From Paraburkholderia aspalathi (GTDB taxonomy: Bacteria > Pseudomonadota > Gammaproteobacteria > Burkholderiales > Burkholderiaceae), in contig NZ_FPBH01000028.1 in the NCBI RefSeq assembly GCF_900116445.1, positions 1-64,000 of the forward strand: a stretch of DNA of 64,000 nt, given 5' to 3'. The position numbers and the translations under genes were made by a program. Under the pieces are notes generated by a model, which did no database searches, was not told where the DNA came from, and saw only the letters and a program-made list of their open reading frames with translations. This document shows, one piece after another, positions 29,189 through 37,867 of this stretch. Numbering within the stretch: the stretch's first letter is position 1; every line of letters begins with the position of its first letter.

Positions 29189-30202
29189 ATGGCAACCGAC
29201 CGTTCGCGCATTTCGACGGATATCGATTTCGAGCAGGAAGGTTTTCAGACCGGTACGTTGCGCGTACCGCATTCGGTGGACCGCTCTGCCTATGGGCACA
29301 TCCCGATCCCGATCGCCGTGCTGAAGCGTGGTGACGGCCCAACGGCGCTCCTCACCGGCGGCAATCATGGCGATGAATACGAAGGCCCGATCGCGCTGAT
29401 GAAACTGCTGCAACGCATGCCGTCGATGAACATCAACGGCCGCCTAATTGTTGTGCCGGGTCTGAACTTCCCCGCGTTCCTCGCCGGGCGCCGGACTTCG
29501 CCAATAGACGCCGCGAACATGAACCGGATTTTCCCGGGTCGTCGCGATGGGTCCATCACGGAGATGATTGCGCACTACGTGGACACCGAGCTGTTTCCAC
29601 GCGCTGATTTCGTCTTCGACATTCACGCTGGCGGTGCGTCCTTCGACCATTTGCCGACGCTGCTGGTGGCACCACCGGCCGACCCGGAACGACGCAGCGA
29701 ATATCGGCGGATCGTCGACGCCTTTGCCGCGCCCAACGCGATGGTGATGGATCTGCTCGGTGAGGACCGCACGTATGGCACAGCCATCGAGCGGCATGGA
29801 AAGCTGTTTCTGTGCGGCGAATTCGGCGGTTACGCGACCTGCAATCCGCAAGGCCTGGCGATCGTGGAGGAAGGTTTGCAGCGCGTGCTCGCGGCACTCG
29901 GCATCTGCGTCAACGCGCCGCTACCGACACCGCGCTACGACACGCACTGGCTGCAGGTCGACGGTGAACGGCATTACGTCTTTGCATCCACACGAGGAAT
30001 CTTCGAACCGGCATTCAAGCTCGGCGACCGTGTGAGCGCCGGTGACCTTGCCGGGCGTGTCTTCGATCCGCACGCGCCGTGGGCGGCGCCCGTCCAACTG
30101 AGGTTTCGCAGCGCGGGCGTGGTGGTCGTCGTGCGTTCGTTCGCGAGTGTCGAGCCGGGCGACTGCGTCGCACTCGTGGCAACCGACGCCAAAGCGCTAT
30201 GA
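29189..30202 (+). CDS. Succinylglutamate desuccinylase/aspartoacylase family (M14) deacylase
   Basis: 337 residues, zinc-dependent amide hydrolase of the AstE/AspA group, most like the DoeB-type N-acetyl-diaminobutyrate deacetylase subfamily. Zinc ligands are H60 and E63 in GGNHGDEYEGP and H146 in FDIHAGG. The catalytic Glu is E211 in CGEFGGYA. A C-terminal beta domain follows. AAGGAG sets the start at 29189. It opens an operon with an MFS importer and a metallo-hydrolase, which suggests uptake and cleavage of an N-acylated amino acid (inference). No other ectoine genes are nearby. Confidence 0.82.
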   Translation: MATDRSRISTDIDFEQEGFQTGTLRVPHSVDRSAYGHIPIPIAVLKRGDGPTALLTGGNHGDEYEGPIALMKLLQRMPSMNINGRLIVVPGLNFPAFLAGRRTSPIDAANMNRIFPGRRDGSITEMIAHYVDTELFPRADFVFDIHAGGASFDHLPTLLVAPPADPERRSEYRRIVDAFAAPNAMVMDLLGEDRTYGTAIERHGKLFLCGEFGGYATCNPQGLAIVEEGLQRVLAALGICVNAPLPTPRYDTHWLQVDGERHYVFASTRGIFEPAFKLGDRVSAGDLAGRVFDPHAPWAAPVQLRFRSAGVVVVVRSFASVEPGDCVALVATDAKAL

Positions 30203-30216
30203 ACCAGGAGAAGGTC

Positions 30217-31539
30217 ATGTCCGCAATCCCCCTGACGGAAAGCGTCGACGCGCGCGATGCGCTATACCGCAAGATCACGTGGCGCTTACTGCCGTTCCTG
30301 ACGTTGTGCTACATGCTCGCGTACCTCGACCGCATCAACATCGGCTTTGCGAAGCTGCAGATGCAGAACCAGCTCGCGTTCTCTGACGCGGCTTATGGCG
30401 TCGCCGCGGGCATCTTCTTTATTGGCTATGTGCTGTTCGAGATTCCCAGCAATCTGCTGCTGCCGAAAATCGGCGCACGCAAGACCTTTTCGCGCATCAT
30501 GATTCTCTGGGGCCTCACCTCCGCGTCGATGCTGTTCGTCCGGGACGTTCACACGTTCTATGCACTGCGCTTTCTACTCGGCGTTTTCGAGGCGGGCTTC
30601 GCACCGGGAATGGTGCTGTACCTGACTTACTGGTACGCGCCATCCCGCACCGCCCGCGCGATGGCGGTCGTAATGTGGGCTGGACCGATCGGCGGCGTTC
30701 TCGGCGGACCGTTGTCGAGCTGGGCAATGACGACACTCGCAGGCGCGCACGGCCTCGAAGGCTGGCAGTGGATGTTCATCGTCGAGGGACTGCCGTGCTG
30801 TGTGCTCGGCGTGATCGCGTTTTTCTACCTTGATGATCGTCCGCAGCAGGCAAAGTGGCTTTCCGATGAGGAGAACGCGTTGCTTCGCGCTGATCTCGAC
30901 GCGCAAGGCGTCGACCGTGCGGCGAGCGACGCGCGGCATCACTCATTGCGAGCGACTGTCTCCGACCCACACGTGCTCACGCTTGCGTTCAGCAATTTTT
31001 GCGTGATCGCGGGGATCTATACGGTGAGTTTCTGGCTGCCCACGATTCTGAAGACCGCGGGGGTCGCGGGTACGATGGCGATTGGACTGTGGTCGTCGAT
31101 TCCCTACGTCGCAGCGATTGCCGCGATGGGTTGGCTCTGCCTCAGCTCCGACCGTCACGCCGAACGCCGCCGCCATAGCGCATTCGCCAGTATCGTGGGA
31201 GCCATCGCGCTTGCAATCGCAGGACTGTATTCGAACAGGCTCGGTATCGCGCTGCCGGCAATCACGCTTGCCACTGCCATGCTTTGGGGTTCCTACACGG
31301 TTCTATGGGCACTGCCTGCGGGGTACCTGGGCACGAAAGCCGCAGCCGGTGGGATTGCGTTCATCAACATTTGCGGCGCACTCGGCGGCTTTGCCAGTCC
31401 GATCATCATCGGTTACGTCAAGACATTGACCGGCGGCATGCAGGCGGGCATGTTGACGATCGTCACGATCGCACTCGCCGGTGCGCTCGCGATGCTCCTG
31501 AATCCAATCGAATCATCAGCGGAGACACATCATGCTTGA
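30217..31539 (+). CDS. MFS transporter, anion:cation symporter (ACS) family
   Basis: 440 residues, twelve helices. The opening RKITWRLLPFLTLCYMLAYLDRINIGFAK is the hallmark of the ACS family (split: RKITWRLLPFLTLCYM, LAYLDRINIGFAK, about 19-47), whose members import carboxylates such as galactonate, tartrate, phthalate or allantoate. An ATG at 30199 overlaps the previous stop, but AGGAG before the ATG at 30217 makes the latter the better start. It overlaps the metallo-hydrolase gene by 8 bp. Probably imports the substrate of the two flanking hydrolases. Confidence 0.85.
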   Translation: MSAIPLTESVDARDALYRKITWRLLPFLTLCYMLAYLDRINIGFAKLQMQNQLAFSDAAYGVAAGIFFIGYVLFEIPSNLLLPKIGARKTFSRIMILWGLTSASMLFVRDVHTFYALRFLLGVFEAGFAPGMVLYLTYWYAPSRTARAMAVVMWAGPIGGVLGGPLSSWAMTTLAGAHGLEGWQWMFIVEGLPCCVLGVIAFFYLDDRPQQAKWLSDEENALLRADLDAQGVDRAASDARHHSLRATVSDPHVLTLAFSNFCVIAGIYTVSFWLPTILKTAGVAGTMAIGLWSSIPYVAAIAAMGWLCLSSDRHAERRRHSAFASIVGAIALAIAGLYSNRLGIALPAITLATAMLWGSYTVLWALPAGYLGTKAAAGGIAFINICGALGGFASPIIIGYVKTLTGGMQAGMLTIVTIALAGALAMLLNPIESSAETHHA

Positions 31540-32407
31540 ACAATCGACGACCTACAGCGTTGGCGACGCATCGATCACTCGTGTGACCGAGCAACATTTT
31601 CAGTTGAAGGCCGCCACGCTGTTCGCCGATTTCGACGCCGCCGTGATTCAGGAACATCGTGCGTGGCTCGCTGACGGGCAAATCGATGCAGCCGCGGAAA
31701 ACTTGCTCCTGAACGTCAACACCTGGGTGGTGCGAGTCGGCGGCAAAGTCATTCTGATCGACACGGCAAGCGGCAACCATAAGGACCGGCCATTTAGCGC
31801 GCTCTTCCACCAGCTGAATACCCCGTACATCGAGCGGCTGGCGCGTGCAGGGGTTACACCCGAAGAGGTCGATTTCGTGCTGCTCACGCACCTGCACGTG
31901 GACCACGTGGGCTGGAATACCCGGCTCGACAACGGCCGCTGGGTGCCGACGTTTCCCAACGCGCGCTATGTGTTCTCAGGCGCCGAGCGGCAGTTCTTCG
32001 ACACGCCGGCCGGCGAAAGCCGGCGCATGGTTTTCGATGACAGCTTGCTGCCGGTGATCGAAGCCGGACTCGCCGACGAAATCGGTCCGCAAGGCGGCGA
32101 ATATCTGCCGGGCATCCGCTTTCATCCGACAGCGGGGCACAGCGCCGGGCACATGTCGATCGAAATCGAGTCCGCCGGCGCACACGCACTCTTTAGCGGC
32201 GATGTGTGGCATCACCCGATCCAGGTCTATCGTCCGGCGTGGAGTTCCGTGTTCTGCGCGGATAAGACTTACGCAAATGTCTCGCGACGGTGGGTACTCG
32301 ACCGGGCGGTCGAAACGGATGCGACGGTGTTCACGCCGCATTTTGCCGGGACATCGGCGGGTGTTGTCGCGCAAGACAACGGCGGCTTCACGTGGCGTTT
32401 CTTGTGA
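31532..32407 (+). CDS. Metallo-beta-lactamase-fold hydrolase
   Basis: 291 residues with the dinuclear metal motif THLHVDH (H120, H122, D124, H125), further ligands in PTAGHSAGH (H203) and FSGDVWHH (D224), and a C-terminal PHFAG. It resembles lactonase/AHL-lactonase-like and quorum-quenching relatives, but specificity cannot be inferred. The start overlaps the MFS gene by 8 bp, so it belongs to the M14 deacylase/MFS operon. Convergent with the LysR gene at 32486. Confidence 0.85.
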   Translation: MLEQSTTYSVGDASITRVTEQHFQLKAATLFADFDAAVIQEHRAWLADGQIDAAAENLLLNVNTWVVRVGGKVILIDTASGNHKDRPFSALFHQLNTPYIERLARAGVTPEEVDFVLLTHLHVDHVGWNTRLDNGRWVPTFPNARYVFSGAERQFFDTPAGESRRMVFDDSLLPVIEAGLADEIGPQGGEYLPGIRFHPTAGHSAGHMSIEIESAGAHALFSGDVWHHPIQVYRPAWSSVFCADKTYANVSRRWVLDRAVETDATVFTPHFAGTSAGVVAQDNGGFTWRFL

Positions 32408-32485
32408 ACCGGTGATTCATTCCGGTAGGACCGTACCGGTGGCATGCAGATCTTTTCGCATGACGTGGGCTGCGCCTATCGTCGT

Positions 32486-33406
32486 TTAACGGCCATCACG
32501 CTCAGCGTCGCTCGCACCGGGGTGCAGCATCGCATCGAGAACACGAAGCAATCGCTGCAGCGCTGCGTTGGGATTGCTCTCAAGGTAGGCGAACGCCAGC
32601 GGCATCTGGACCGACAGGTCGGTGAAGCCCAGGAATTGCGCGCGCGCCGGCGGCCGCCCGAGATTCGCCGCATTGACGATTGCAGCGCCGATGCCGGCCG
32701 AAACGAGCGACAGGATCGCGGCCTCGGTACGCACTTCCTGCACAACATTGAGGGTCAACCCGGCTTCGCTGCACGCGCTGACCAGCATGTCGTAGTAAGC
32801 CGGGTAGGTTTGCCGCGGGAAGCAGACTACGGGTCGGCCATTCAGGTCGCGCGCGGAAATCGGCTGGTCTTCCGGAAGGCCCCAGCTTCGCGGCACCGCT
32901 GCCACCACGTCGCTAATGGCGAGAGGCAGCACACGCAACGCTCGCGGAAGCTCACCGTAGGTGTAGATAAAACCGCCGTCGAGTGTTCCGTTCAGGATCT
33001 CGGCAATCTGTTCGGGCGTATTCATCGGCGCCAGATGAATGCTCACCCCAGGTGCTTCACGCTGGAAGTTGTTGAATGCATCAGGCACAAGGCCGTCCCA
33101 ACTTGCATTCTCGACCGCTCCCAGGCGTAAGGTGCCCTCGAGCCCCGACGCAACGAGTTTGACCGCGCGCGTGGCGGACTCAAGAATGCTGAGCGACTTG
33201 CGAACTTCACGCAGGAACAGTTCGCCCGCGACGGTGAGCTTGACGCCCTGCGGGGTTCGGTCGAAAAGCCGCGCCCCCAGCATCTGTTCAAGGTCATGGA
33301 TCTGGCGCGTAATCGCCGGCTGCGTGACGTTGATGCGCTCGGCGGCCAAGCGGAAGCTCTGATTTTCGGCGACCGCCGCGAAATACCTGAGGTGTCGTAG
33401 TTCCAT
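32486..33406 (-). CDS. LysR family transcriptional regulator
   Basis: 306 residues. Classic N-terminus MELRHLRYFAAVAENQSF and recognition helix NVTQPAITRQIHDLEQ (about 27-42), then the effector-binding domain. It faces the deacylase/MFS/metallo-hydrolase operon tail to tail (78 bp apart) and is the only regulator nearby, so it may control that operon at a distance. An alternative target lies upstream, where the island now sits. The ligand is unknown. Confidence 0.86.
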   Translation of the reverse strand: MELRHLRYFAAVAENQSFRLAAERINVTQPAITRQIHDLEQMLGARLFDRTPQGVKLTVAGELFLREVRKSLSILESATRAVKLVASGLEGTLRLGAVENASWDGLVPDAFNNFQREAPGVSIHLAPMNTPEQIAEILNGTLDGGFIYTYGELPRALRVLPLAISDVVAAVPRSWGLPEDQPISARDLNGRPVVCFPRQTYPAYYDMLVSACSEAGLTLNVVQEVRTEAAILSLVSAGIGAAIVNAANLGRPPARAQFLGFTDLSVQMPLAFAYLESNPNAALQRLLRVLDAMLHPGASDAERDGR

Positions 33407-33663
33407 GCTTGTCTCCTCCGTTGCCGTGCCGATCCGCTATTTTCATCGCACAAGTCGGCGGCCGATGGCTTTATGTTTGTGCGGCAAGTCGCGGGTATTT
33501 TACTGTCGCTCTCCCAACTTCCAGATGGTCCCAGGCTGGTCGTCACATCTGGCCTAAGTGCCTTTGGTCAGGCTGCATTTGCACACAAACAACGCGCGGG
33601 ACAAAAAATAGCTTCGATTTCTCCCTCCAGATCTTGCATCGGGGAAGGAAATCGGGGCCGACT

Positions 33664-33777
33664 TTACATCAGTGACTGATGTTCCTCGTCGTACGGTTCT
33701 TTTCCGTACGGTCGAAGCATTACGGTGGCATCAGGGTCTGCGCGGCGCAGTAACTCCAATAACTCGGACACTTTCAT
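33664..33777 (-). CDS. Possible small protein or gene remnant (37 aa)
   Basis: The minus strand encodes a 37-residue peptide beginning MKVSELLELLRRADPDATV and containing RPYGKEPYDEE. The first 19 residues look like the N-terminal helix-strand of longer small proteins of this type (a MKVSELIxxLxxxxPDAxV pattern), so it may be the truncated start of a gene interrupted at the island edge. AAGGA lies 11 nt before the ATG. The inner repeat CGTACGG...CCGTACG (33690-33710) is part of this coding sequence. Confidence 0.4.
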   Translation of the reverse strand: MKVSELLELLRRADPDATVMLRPYGKEPYDEEHQSLM

Positions 33778-33976
33778 GATTCACTTCGTCCTTGTTTTCA
33801 TCGCGATCAGTAGTCCCACAGTTTGACGGTGGATGTGCTCGGCAACGCCGTATGCCTCTCCAGCGGAGCAAAGCTCACGGAGCGGCGGCTGTAGGTACGC
33901 CGAAATGGGCTTGGCAATAATGCAATGCGCTCCGAGCTAAGTTTCGGACGCTAAAAACTCTCACGCCCGGGTTAAT

Positions 33977-34006
33977 TTGCCTAAAATTCAGTCAATGTCT
34001 CATAAT
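33977..34006 (+). promoter_or_regulatory. Promoter of the ABC-3C operon
   Basis: TTGCCT (33977-33982) and CATAAT (34001-34006) are separated by 18 bp, in an AT-rich patch 71 bp before the first gene's start. The match to the sigma-70 consensus is 4/6 and 5/6. Confidence 0.5.
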
Positions 34007-34076
34007 TAACTACGAGAGAACCTGCCCGCCACTCCTCCGCCCGATATGGAGCCGGCGCTGACAATCCGGGGATAAC

Positions 34077-35285
34077 GTGGCTCAAAAATCAAAAGATGGC
34101 GCGACTAGCGCCCTTGGCCAGTTTTACGGCTATGGCATACAGGAGGCGCGGTTTCTTCACCACCTGCTTCGCTCAGGACCTGGTGATACTGTCGCTCTAG
34201 AGTGTATCGACGACGTCTCCGGGGTTCAGAACGGCGAGAAGTACGCGGAGCAGGTCAAAAGTGGACTGGCTCATAACCCGATAAGCGACCGCTCAATCGA
34301 TTTGTGGAAGACATTCGCAAACTGGCTTAACGGCCGCCGCTCTGGAAAGATCCCCGCTGGAACCAAATTCATTCTGTATGTAGCGCAGCCTTATAAAGGC
34401 AAGATTGCTCGAAAGCTAAGCGACTGCACCGCGAAACAAGATGCTAAGGCAGTAATCGCGATGATTCGAAAAGAGTTTTGGGGTGATGCACCTCATTTTG
34501 ACAAGCGCGCGTCGATTCCCGAAAAGCTTGCCAAGCACGTGAACGTGGTCCTCTCTGCAAGCGAGAACGCTTTCATCGACATCATCCGCGCCTTTACGCT
34601 GGAATGTGGCGTCGGAGCCCCCTACGACGAGATTGCGCAAGAAATCGCGAGTGCTCCGGTTGGTGCGGAGAACGTTGAACAAATCCTGCAGCGACTAGCA
34701 GGATGGGTTCGTACAACGGTTTTCGCCCGGATTGAGAAAGGACATCCGGCAGTAGTCAGTCGCGACGAGTTTCATACGGAGTATGTCGCGGCAGTCCGAA
34801 AGTTCGACCGCAGTGACACCATACTTCCTTCCTATGCAACGCCACCGACGGAGGCAGACGTTCAGGCCGAACTTCTGCTCGACCAGACGTACCTTCGACA
34901 GCTTCACCTCATCGGCGCCGAGCAAGAGACAGTCTACGACGCTATAAACACATTCCTGATGGCCGCCACAGACAGAACGGAATGGGCGAAGCGCGGGTAC
35001 ATCCATCGGAGCAGCCTCGCGGAGTACGAAGCGGCACTCAAGCGCGTATGGGCATCTAAGAAAATGGCCGTCAAAGTCCAGATGCGCGGTAAGCCGCCGG
35101 AGGATTTTGGAACGCTCCTTCTATCTTCATGCCTTGAGGCATCTATCCCACTTCAGGGCAAGACCGTTTCGACTCATTTCACGCCGGGAAGCTTTCACAA
35201 GCTCGCAAACACGTTGGATGTTGGATGGCACCCGGATTTTGCGAGCCTTCTTGTACCAGCCGGGGGCGTTGCCGATGTTGCTTGA
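34077..35285 (+). CDS. ABC-3C system effector with DUF4297/Cap4-like nuclease domain
   Basis: 402 residues, GTG start after CGGGGATAAC. The N-terminal part (about 10-100) has the layout of the restriction-endonuclease-fold domain of DUF4297/Cap4 proteins: LECIDDV (E42, D45, D46), AEQVKSG with the Q-x-K catalytic pair (Q59, K61), then DRSIDLWKTFANWL. The C-terminal half has no motif I can name and should be the part that docks the middle component. It overlaps the next gene by 11 bp. In ABC-3C systems this first gene encodes the toxic effector; DNA cleavage is predicted, not shown. Confidence 0.7.
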   Translation: MAQKSKDGATSALGQFYGYGIQEARFLHHLLRSGPGDTVALECIDDVSGVQNGEKYAEQVKSGLAHNPISDRSIDLWKTFANWLNGRRSGKIPAGTKFILYVAQPYKGKIARKLSDCTAKQDAKAVIAMIRKEFWGDAPHFDKRASIPEKLAKHVNVVLSASENAFIDIIRAFTLECGVGAPYDEIAQEIASAPVGAENVEQILQRLAGWVRTTVFARIEKGHPAVVSRDEFHTEYVAAVRKFDRSDTILPSYATPPTEADVQAELLLDQTYLRQLHLIGAEQETVYDAINTFLMAATDRTEWAKRGYIHRSSLAEYEAALKRVWASKKMAVKVQMRGKPPEDFGTLLLSSCLEASIPLQGKTVSTHFTPGSFHKLANTLDVGWHPDFASLLVPAGGVADVA

Positions 35286-35760
35286 CGAAATTGATGCAAT
35301 TCAGAACCCCGGATTGGGTGCTGCGCTTATCTGGCGGTCCGTTTGCGGTTATTACGGCGCGAGCAACAAAGCGGATGGTTGTCCGGCTGTCCTCGCCTTT
35401 CTAGTACTACCACTGATTCTTAACGAGGACCTCCGCAAAATCGTCACGACCACGTTCAAATCGTCCGGCATACGCAAGTTCGAGAGCAAGTTCGTCAATC
35501 AGGTTGACCTCCTCTTCTCTATCCAGGAACGCGCGGCGGAAATGCGTGACCTTTCACGCCGTTCGCTTGCTTTGAGTCTGTCTACGGGTTTGCTTGCTCT
35601 GTCAACCGAATCCGCCCTTCTCTGGCCACGCAGCACGACACTTACACGTGCCCTGCCCTCCGATGTGCTGAAGCTTGCATCTGCAGCGGAAAAACTAGGA
35701 ATTTGGGCCCAGCAGACATCCCTTCGCGAACTTTGCCATTCGCTTCGACTGGAGCTGTAA
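35275..35760 (+). CDS. ABC-3C system middle component
   Basis: 161 residues. The opening LDEIDAIQNPGLGAALIWRSVCGYY, then GCPAVLAFLVLPLILNEDLRKIV (each read in pieces: NPGLGAALIWRS, AFLVLPLILNEDLRK), is characteristic of the small middle-component proteins of three-component ABC systems. It is mostly helical with no membrane segment. It is thought to bridge the ATPase and the effector. The ATG at 35275 lies inside the end of the effector gene, and only 2 bp separate its stop from the ATPase start. Stoichiometry and exact role are unknown. Confidence 0.75.
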   Translation: MLLDEIDAIQNPGLGAALIWRSVCGYYGASNKADGCPAVLAFLVLPLILNEDLRKIVTTTFKSSGIRKFESKFVNQVDLLFSIQERAAEMRDLSRRSLALSLSTGLLALSTESALLWPRSTTLTRALPSDVLKLASAAEKLGIWAQQTSLRELCHSLRLEL

Positions 35761-35762
35761 CC

Positions 35763-37736
35763 GTGCAACTGCAAATACTTGAAGTTATTCTTTGGCCGAA
35801 GAGTGCCGGATTCGAACCCCGGCGTGTATCCTTTGCGCCCGGTGTAGTTAACGTCATTAGTGGCGCATCAAAGCGCGGGAAATCGTCAGTGATTCCCATC
35901 ATCGACTACTGCTTGGGCTCACGACTTTGCAGCATCCCTGCTGGCAAAATCCGCGAGTCGTGCGCTTGGTTCGGAGTCCGCGTACGAACTGCCGAAGGGG
36001 AAAAACTACTGGCGCGTCGAGAGCCCGGGAACCAGCAAAGCACTGACGAGATGATGCTGCTTGAGGATACGGTCATCGACGTACCTTTTGAGCAGCCAAA
36101 GAAAAACATCACCCGTCCGGCCGTGAAGCGTCTACTCGACAGGTTGGCAGGGCTATCAAACCTAGGCTTTGACGCCGAGGAGACAGGTAACGGATTCCAA
36201 GGTCGGCCCAGCTTCCGGGACACTTTGGCATTCTGCTTCCAACCTCAAAATATCGTCGCCAACCCCGACGTCCTTTTCTTCAGGGCCGACACTGTTGAGC
36301 ATAGAGAGAAAGTCAGAACTATCTTCCCGTACGTACTAGGTGCCACAACTGGCGAACGCCTGGCGCTCAAGTGGGAGCTGGAAAACCTGCAGCGAGAACT
36401 TCGGCGCAAGCAACGCGAGCATGCGGCGTACGCGAAAGTATCCCTAACCTGGCTTGCTAATTTGCAGGTCTGGGTCACAGAGGCTCGCGAGCTTGGCCTG
36501 CTTACTGGCGAAATTCCTGACGGTACCGAGCAGACCCTCATCGCGGCCCTTGAGGGCATCGTCTCAACAGGCGAAGTCGGCGATGGTTTTTCGTTCACCG
36601 GCAGCCAGGCGTCTGCGTCGGAATTCGCTGCACTACAGAATGAAGAGTCAGCCATCACGCGCGAACTGGCCGTCGCTCGTCATCGAATGAATCAGATAAC
36701 CGCTGTCCGGAATACCGTCACAGATTACAAAGGCAGTCTGACCGACCAGGCCAACCGCCTTGGCATTTCACGGTGGCTAAGGACCCTTCGGAACGACGAC
36801 ACTCGCTGTCCGGTTTGCAATGGTTCTATGGAGTCTTCCCACAATGAACTTGACCAGCTATGTGATGCGCTGTCAGTTATCGAAGATGAAACTTACACTG
36901 CCTCAAAAGCTCCTCCTGTACTGGATCGGGACTTAGTTGATGTCACAGAAAAACTTCGCTTATTGGATGACCAGTTAAAAGCGGTCCGCGTCCGCAAACG
37001 TGCTATCGAAGAACGCTCAAAAAACATTCGAGAACGCGAACTGGCTACGGCGCGAGTAGCGCGCTTTTTGGGCAGAGTCGAAGAGGCACTCAAGCTCTTC
37101 TCTGCACGAACTGAACCGAATGGATTAGACGACGAAATCGACAAACTAAACACTCGCATCAGCCAGATATACGATGCTCTGTCGGAAACAGAATATGCAA
37201 GGCAACTGCACACCGCCGTGGGCCGAGTATCAACAAATCTGACAAAAATCGCCGCACAGTTGGACGTTGAACGCAAGGATGCGCCCGCGCGGCTTGACAT
37301 CAAGGAGCTCACTGTCGGCGTGACTGATTATGCTGGACGGGAAGATTTCCTATGGCAACTCGGCAGTGGCGCCAATTGGCTTTCATATCACGTCGCGGCG
37401 ATATTGGCTCTGCACGCGTTTTTCCTGCGGCAGATGAACTCCCCTGTTCCCGCGCTGGTTATTTTCGACCAACCGAGCCAAGTGTATTTTCCCCGCCGAC
37501 TCGCGCGTCGAGAAATTGACGAACACGAGCTTCTCGATGAGGACGTCCAGTCAATCCGCGGCTTTTTCGACGCGATGGGGAAACTTACGGCGCACTGTAA
37601 AGGAAAACTCCAGATCATTGTCCTCGACCATGCTGGTCCGGACGTTTGGGACAATCTTGATAGTGTCGAGCTCGCCGAAGAGTGGCGCGGCGAAGATTAT
37701 CTAGTGCCGCCAGCATGGTTTGAGTTGCCCGGCTAG
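35763..37736 (+). CDS. ABC-3C system ATPase (DUF3732-type, SMC/Rad50-like)
   Basis: 657 residues, GTG start with GGAG 9 nt upstream. It begins like DUF3732 proteins (ILEVILWPKSAGFEPRRVSF), then Walker A GASKRGKSS (34-42) and IIDYCLGS. A long coiled-coil region (about 200-520) holds a single CPVC zinc-hook-like motif (349-352). Signature LGSGANWLSYHV (533-544) and Walker B ALVIFDQPSQVYFP (564-577) follow; the usual catalytic Glu is Gln in DQP, as is common in this family. It closes with the switch His IVLDHAGPD. It is the sensor/regulatory engine of the operon. Ends 131 bp from the convergent retron gene. Confidence 0.78.
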   Translation: MQLQILEVILWPKSAGFEPRRVSFAPGVVNVISGASKRGKSSVIPIIDYCLGSRLCSIPAGKIRESCAWFGVRVRTAEGEKLLARREPGNQQSTDEMMLLEDTVIDVPFEQPKKNITRPAVKRLLDRLAGLSNLGFDAEETGNGFQGRPSFRDTLAFCFQPQNIVANPDVLFFRADTVEHREKVRTIFPYVLGATTGERLALKWELENLQRELRRKQREHAAYAKVSLTWLANLQVWVTEARELGLLTGEIPDGTEQTLIAALEGIVSTGEVGDGFSFTGSQASASEFAALQNEESAITRELAVARHRMNQITAVRNTVTDYKGSLTDQANRLGISRWLRTLRNDDTRCPVCNGSMESSHNELDQLCDALSVIEDETYTASKAPPVLDRDLVDVTEKLRLLDDQLKAVRVRKRAIEERSKNIRERELATARVARFLGRVEEALKLFSARTEPNGLDDEIDKLNTRISQIYDALSETEYARQLHTAVGRVSTNLTKIAAQLDVERKDAPARLDIKELTVGVTDYAGREDFLWQLGSGANWLSYHVAAILALHAFFLRQMNSPVPALVIFDQPSQVYFPRRLARREIDEHELLDEDVQSIRGFFDAMGKLTAHCKGKLQIIVLDHAGPDVWDNLDSVELAEEWRGEDYLVPPAWFELPG

Positions 37737-37804
37737 TTAGGCACCTCGGGGAATATCAAGAGGACCCGCTGCCTCGTGCAGATATGCGAGCCCGTTTCAG
37801 ACAC

Positions 37805-37831
37805 ATGACTGATGCTCAAGGCATCAGTCAT
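37805..37831. repeat. Perfect 11-bp inverted repeat between ABC-3C and retron
   Basis: ATGACTGATGC-TCAAG-GCATCAGTCAT. It lies between two convergent operons but has no T tract on either strand. It may be a bidirectional Rho-assisted end signal or a recombination site. The arm TGACTGATGCTC resembles TGACTGATGTTC at 33673-33684. Confidence 0.6.
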
Positions 37832-37867
37832 CGACACGTCGCTGCCGTCAAAAGGCAAGACGGCGAC

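Larger units (their letters stand above)
33407..34076. other. Island left-boundary region (670 bp)
   Basis: Contains the upstream region of the LysR gene, a 37-codon minus-strand reading frame (33664-33777), about 200 bp without visible features, and the promoter of the ABC-3C operon (33977-34006). The change from GC-rich core to lower-GC island occurs within this stretch. I could not find an attachment-site copy shared with the right end. Confidence 0.5.

Noticed and set aside
33690..33710. Hairpin CGTACGG/CCGTACG as island attachment site
   Set aside because: It is explained as repeated Pro-Tyr codons within the 37-residue frame and has no copy at the right end.
35706..35760. Upstream extension of the ABC-3C ATPase start
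   Set aside because: The frame is open back to 35703, but the GTG at 35763 follows GGAG and starts the family-typical N-terminus.
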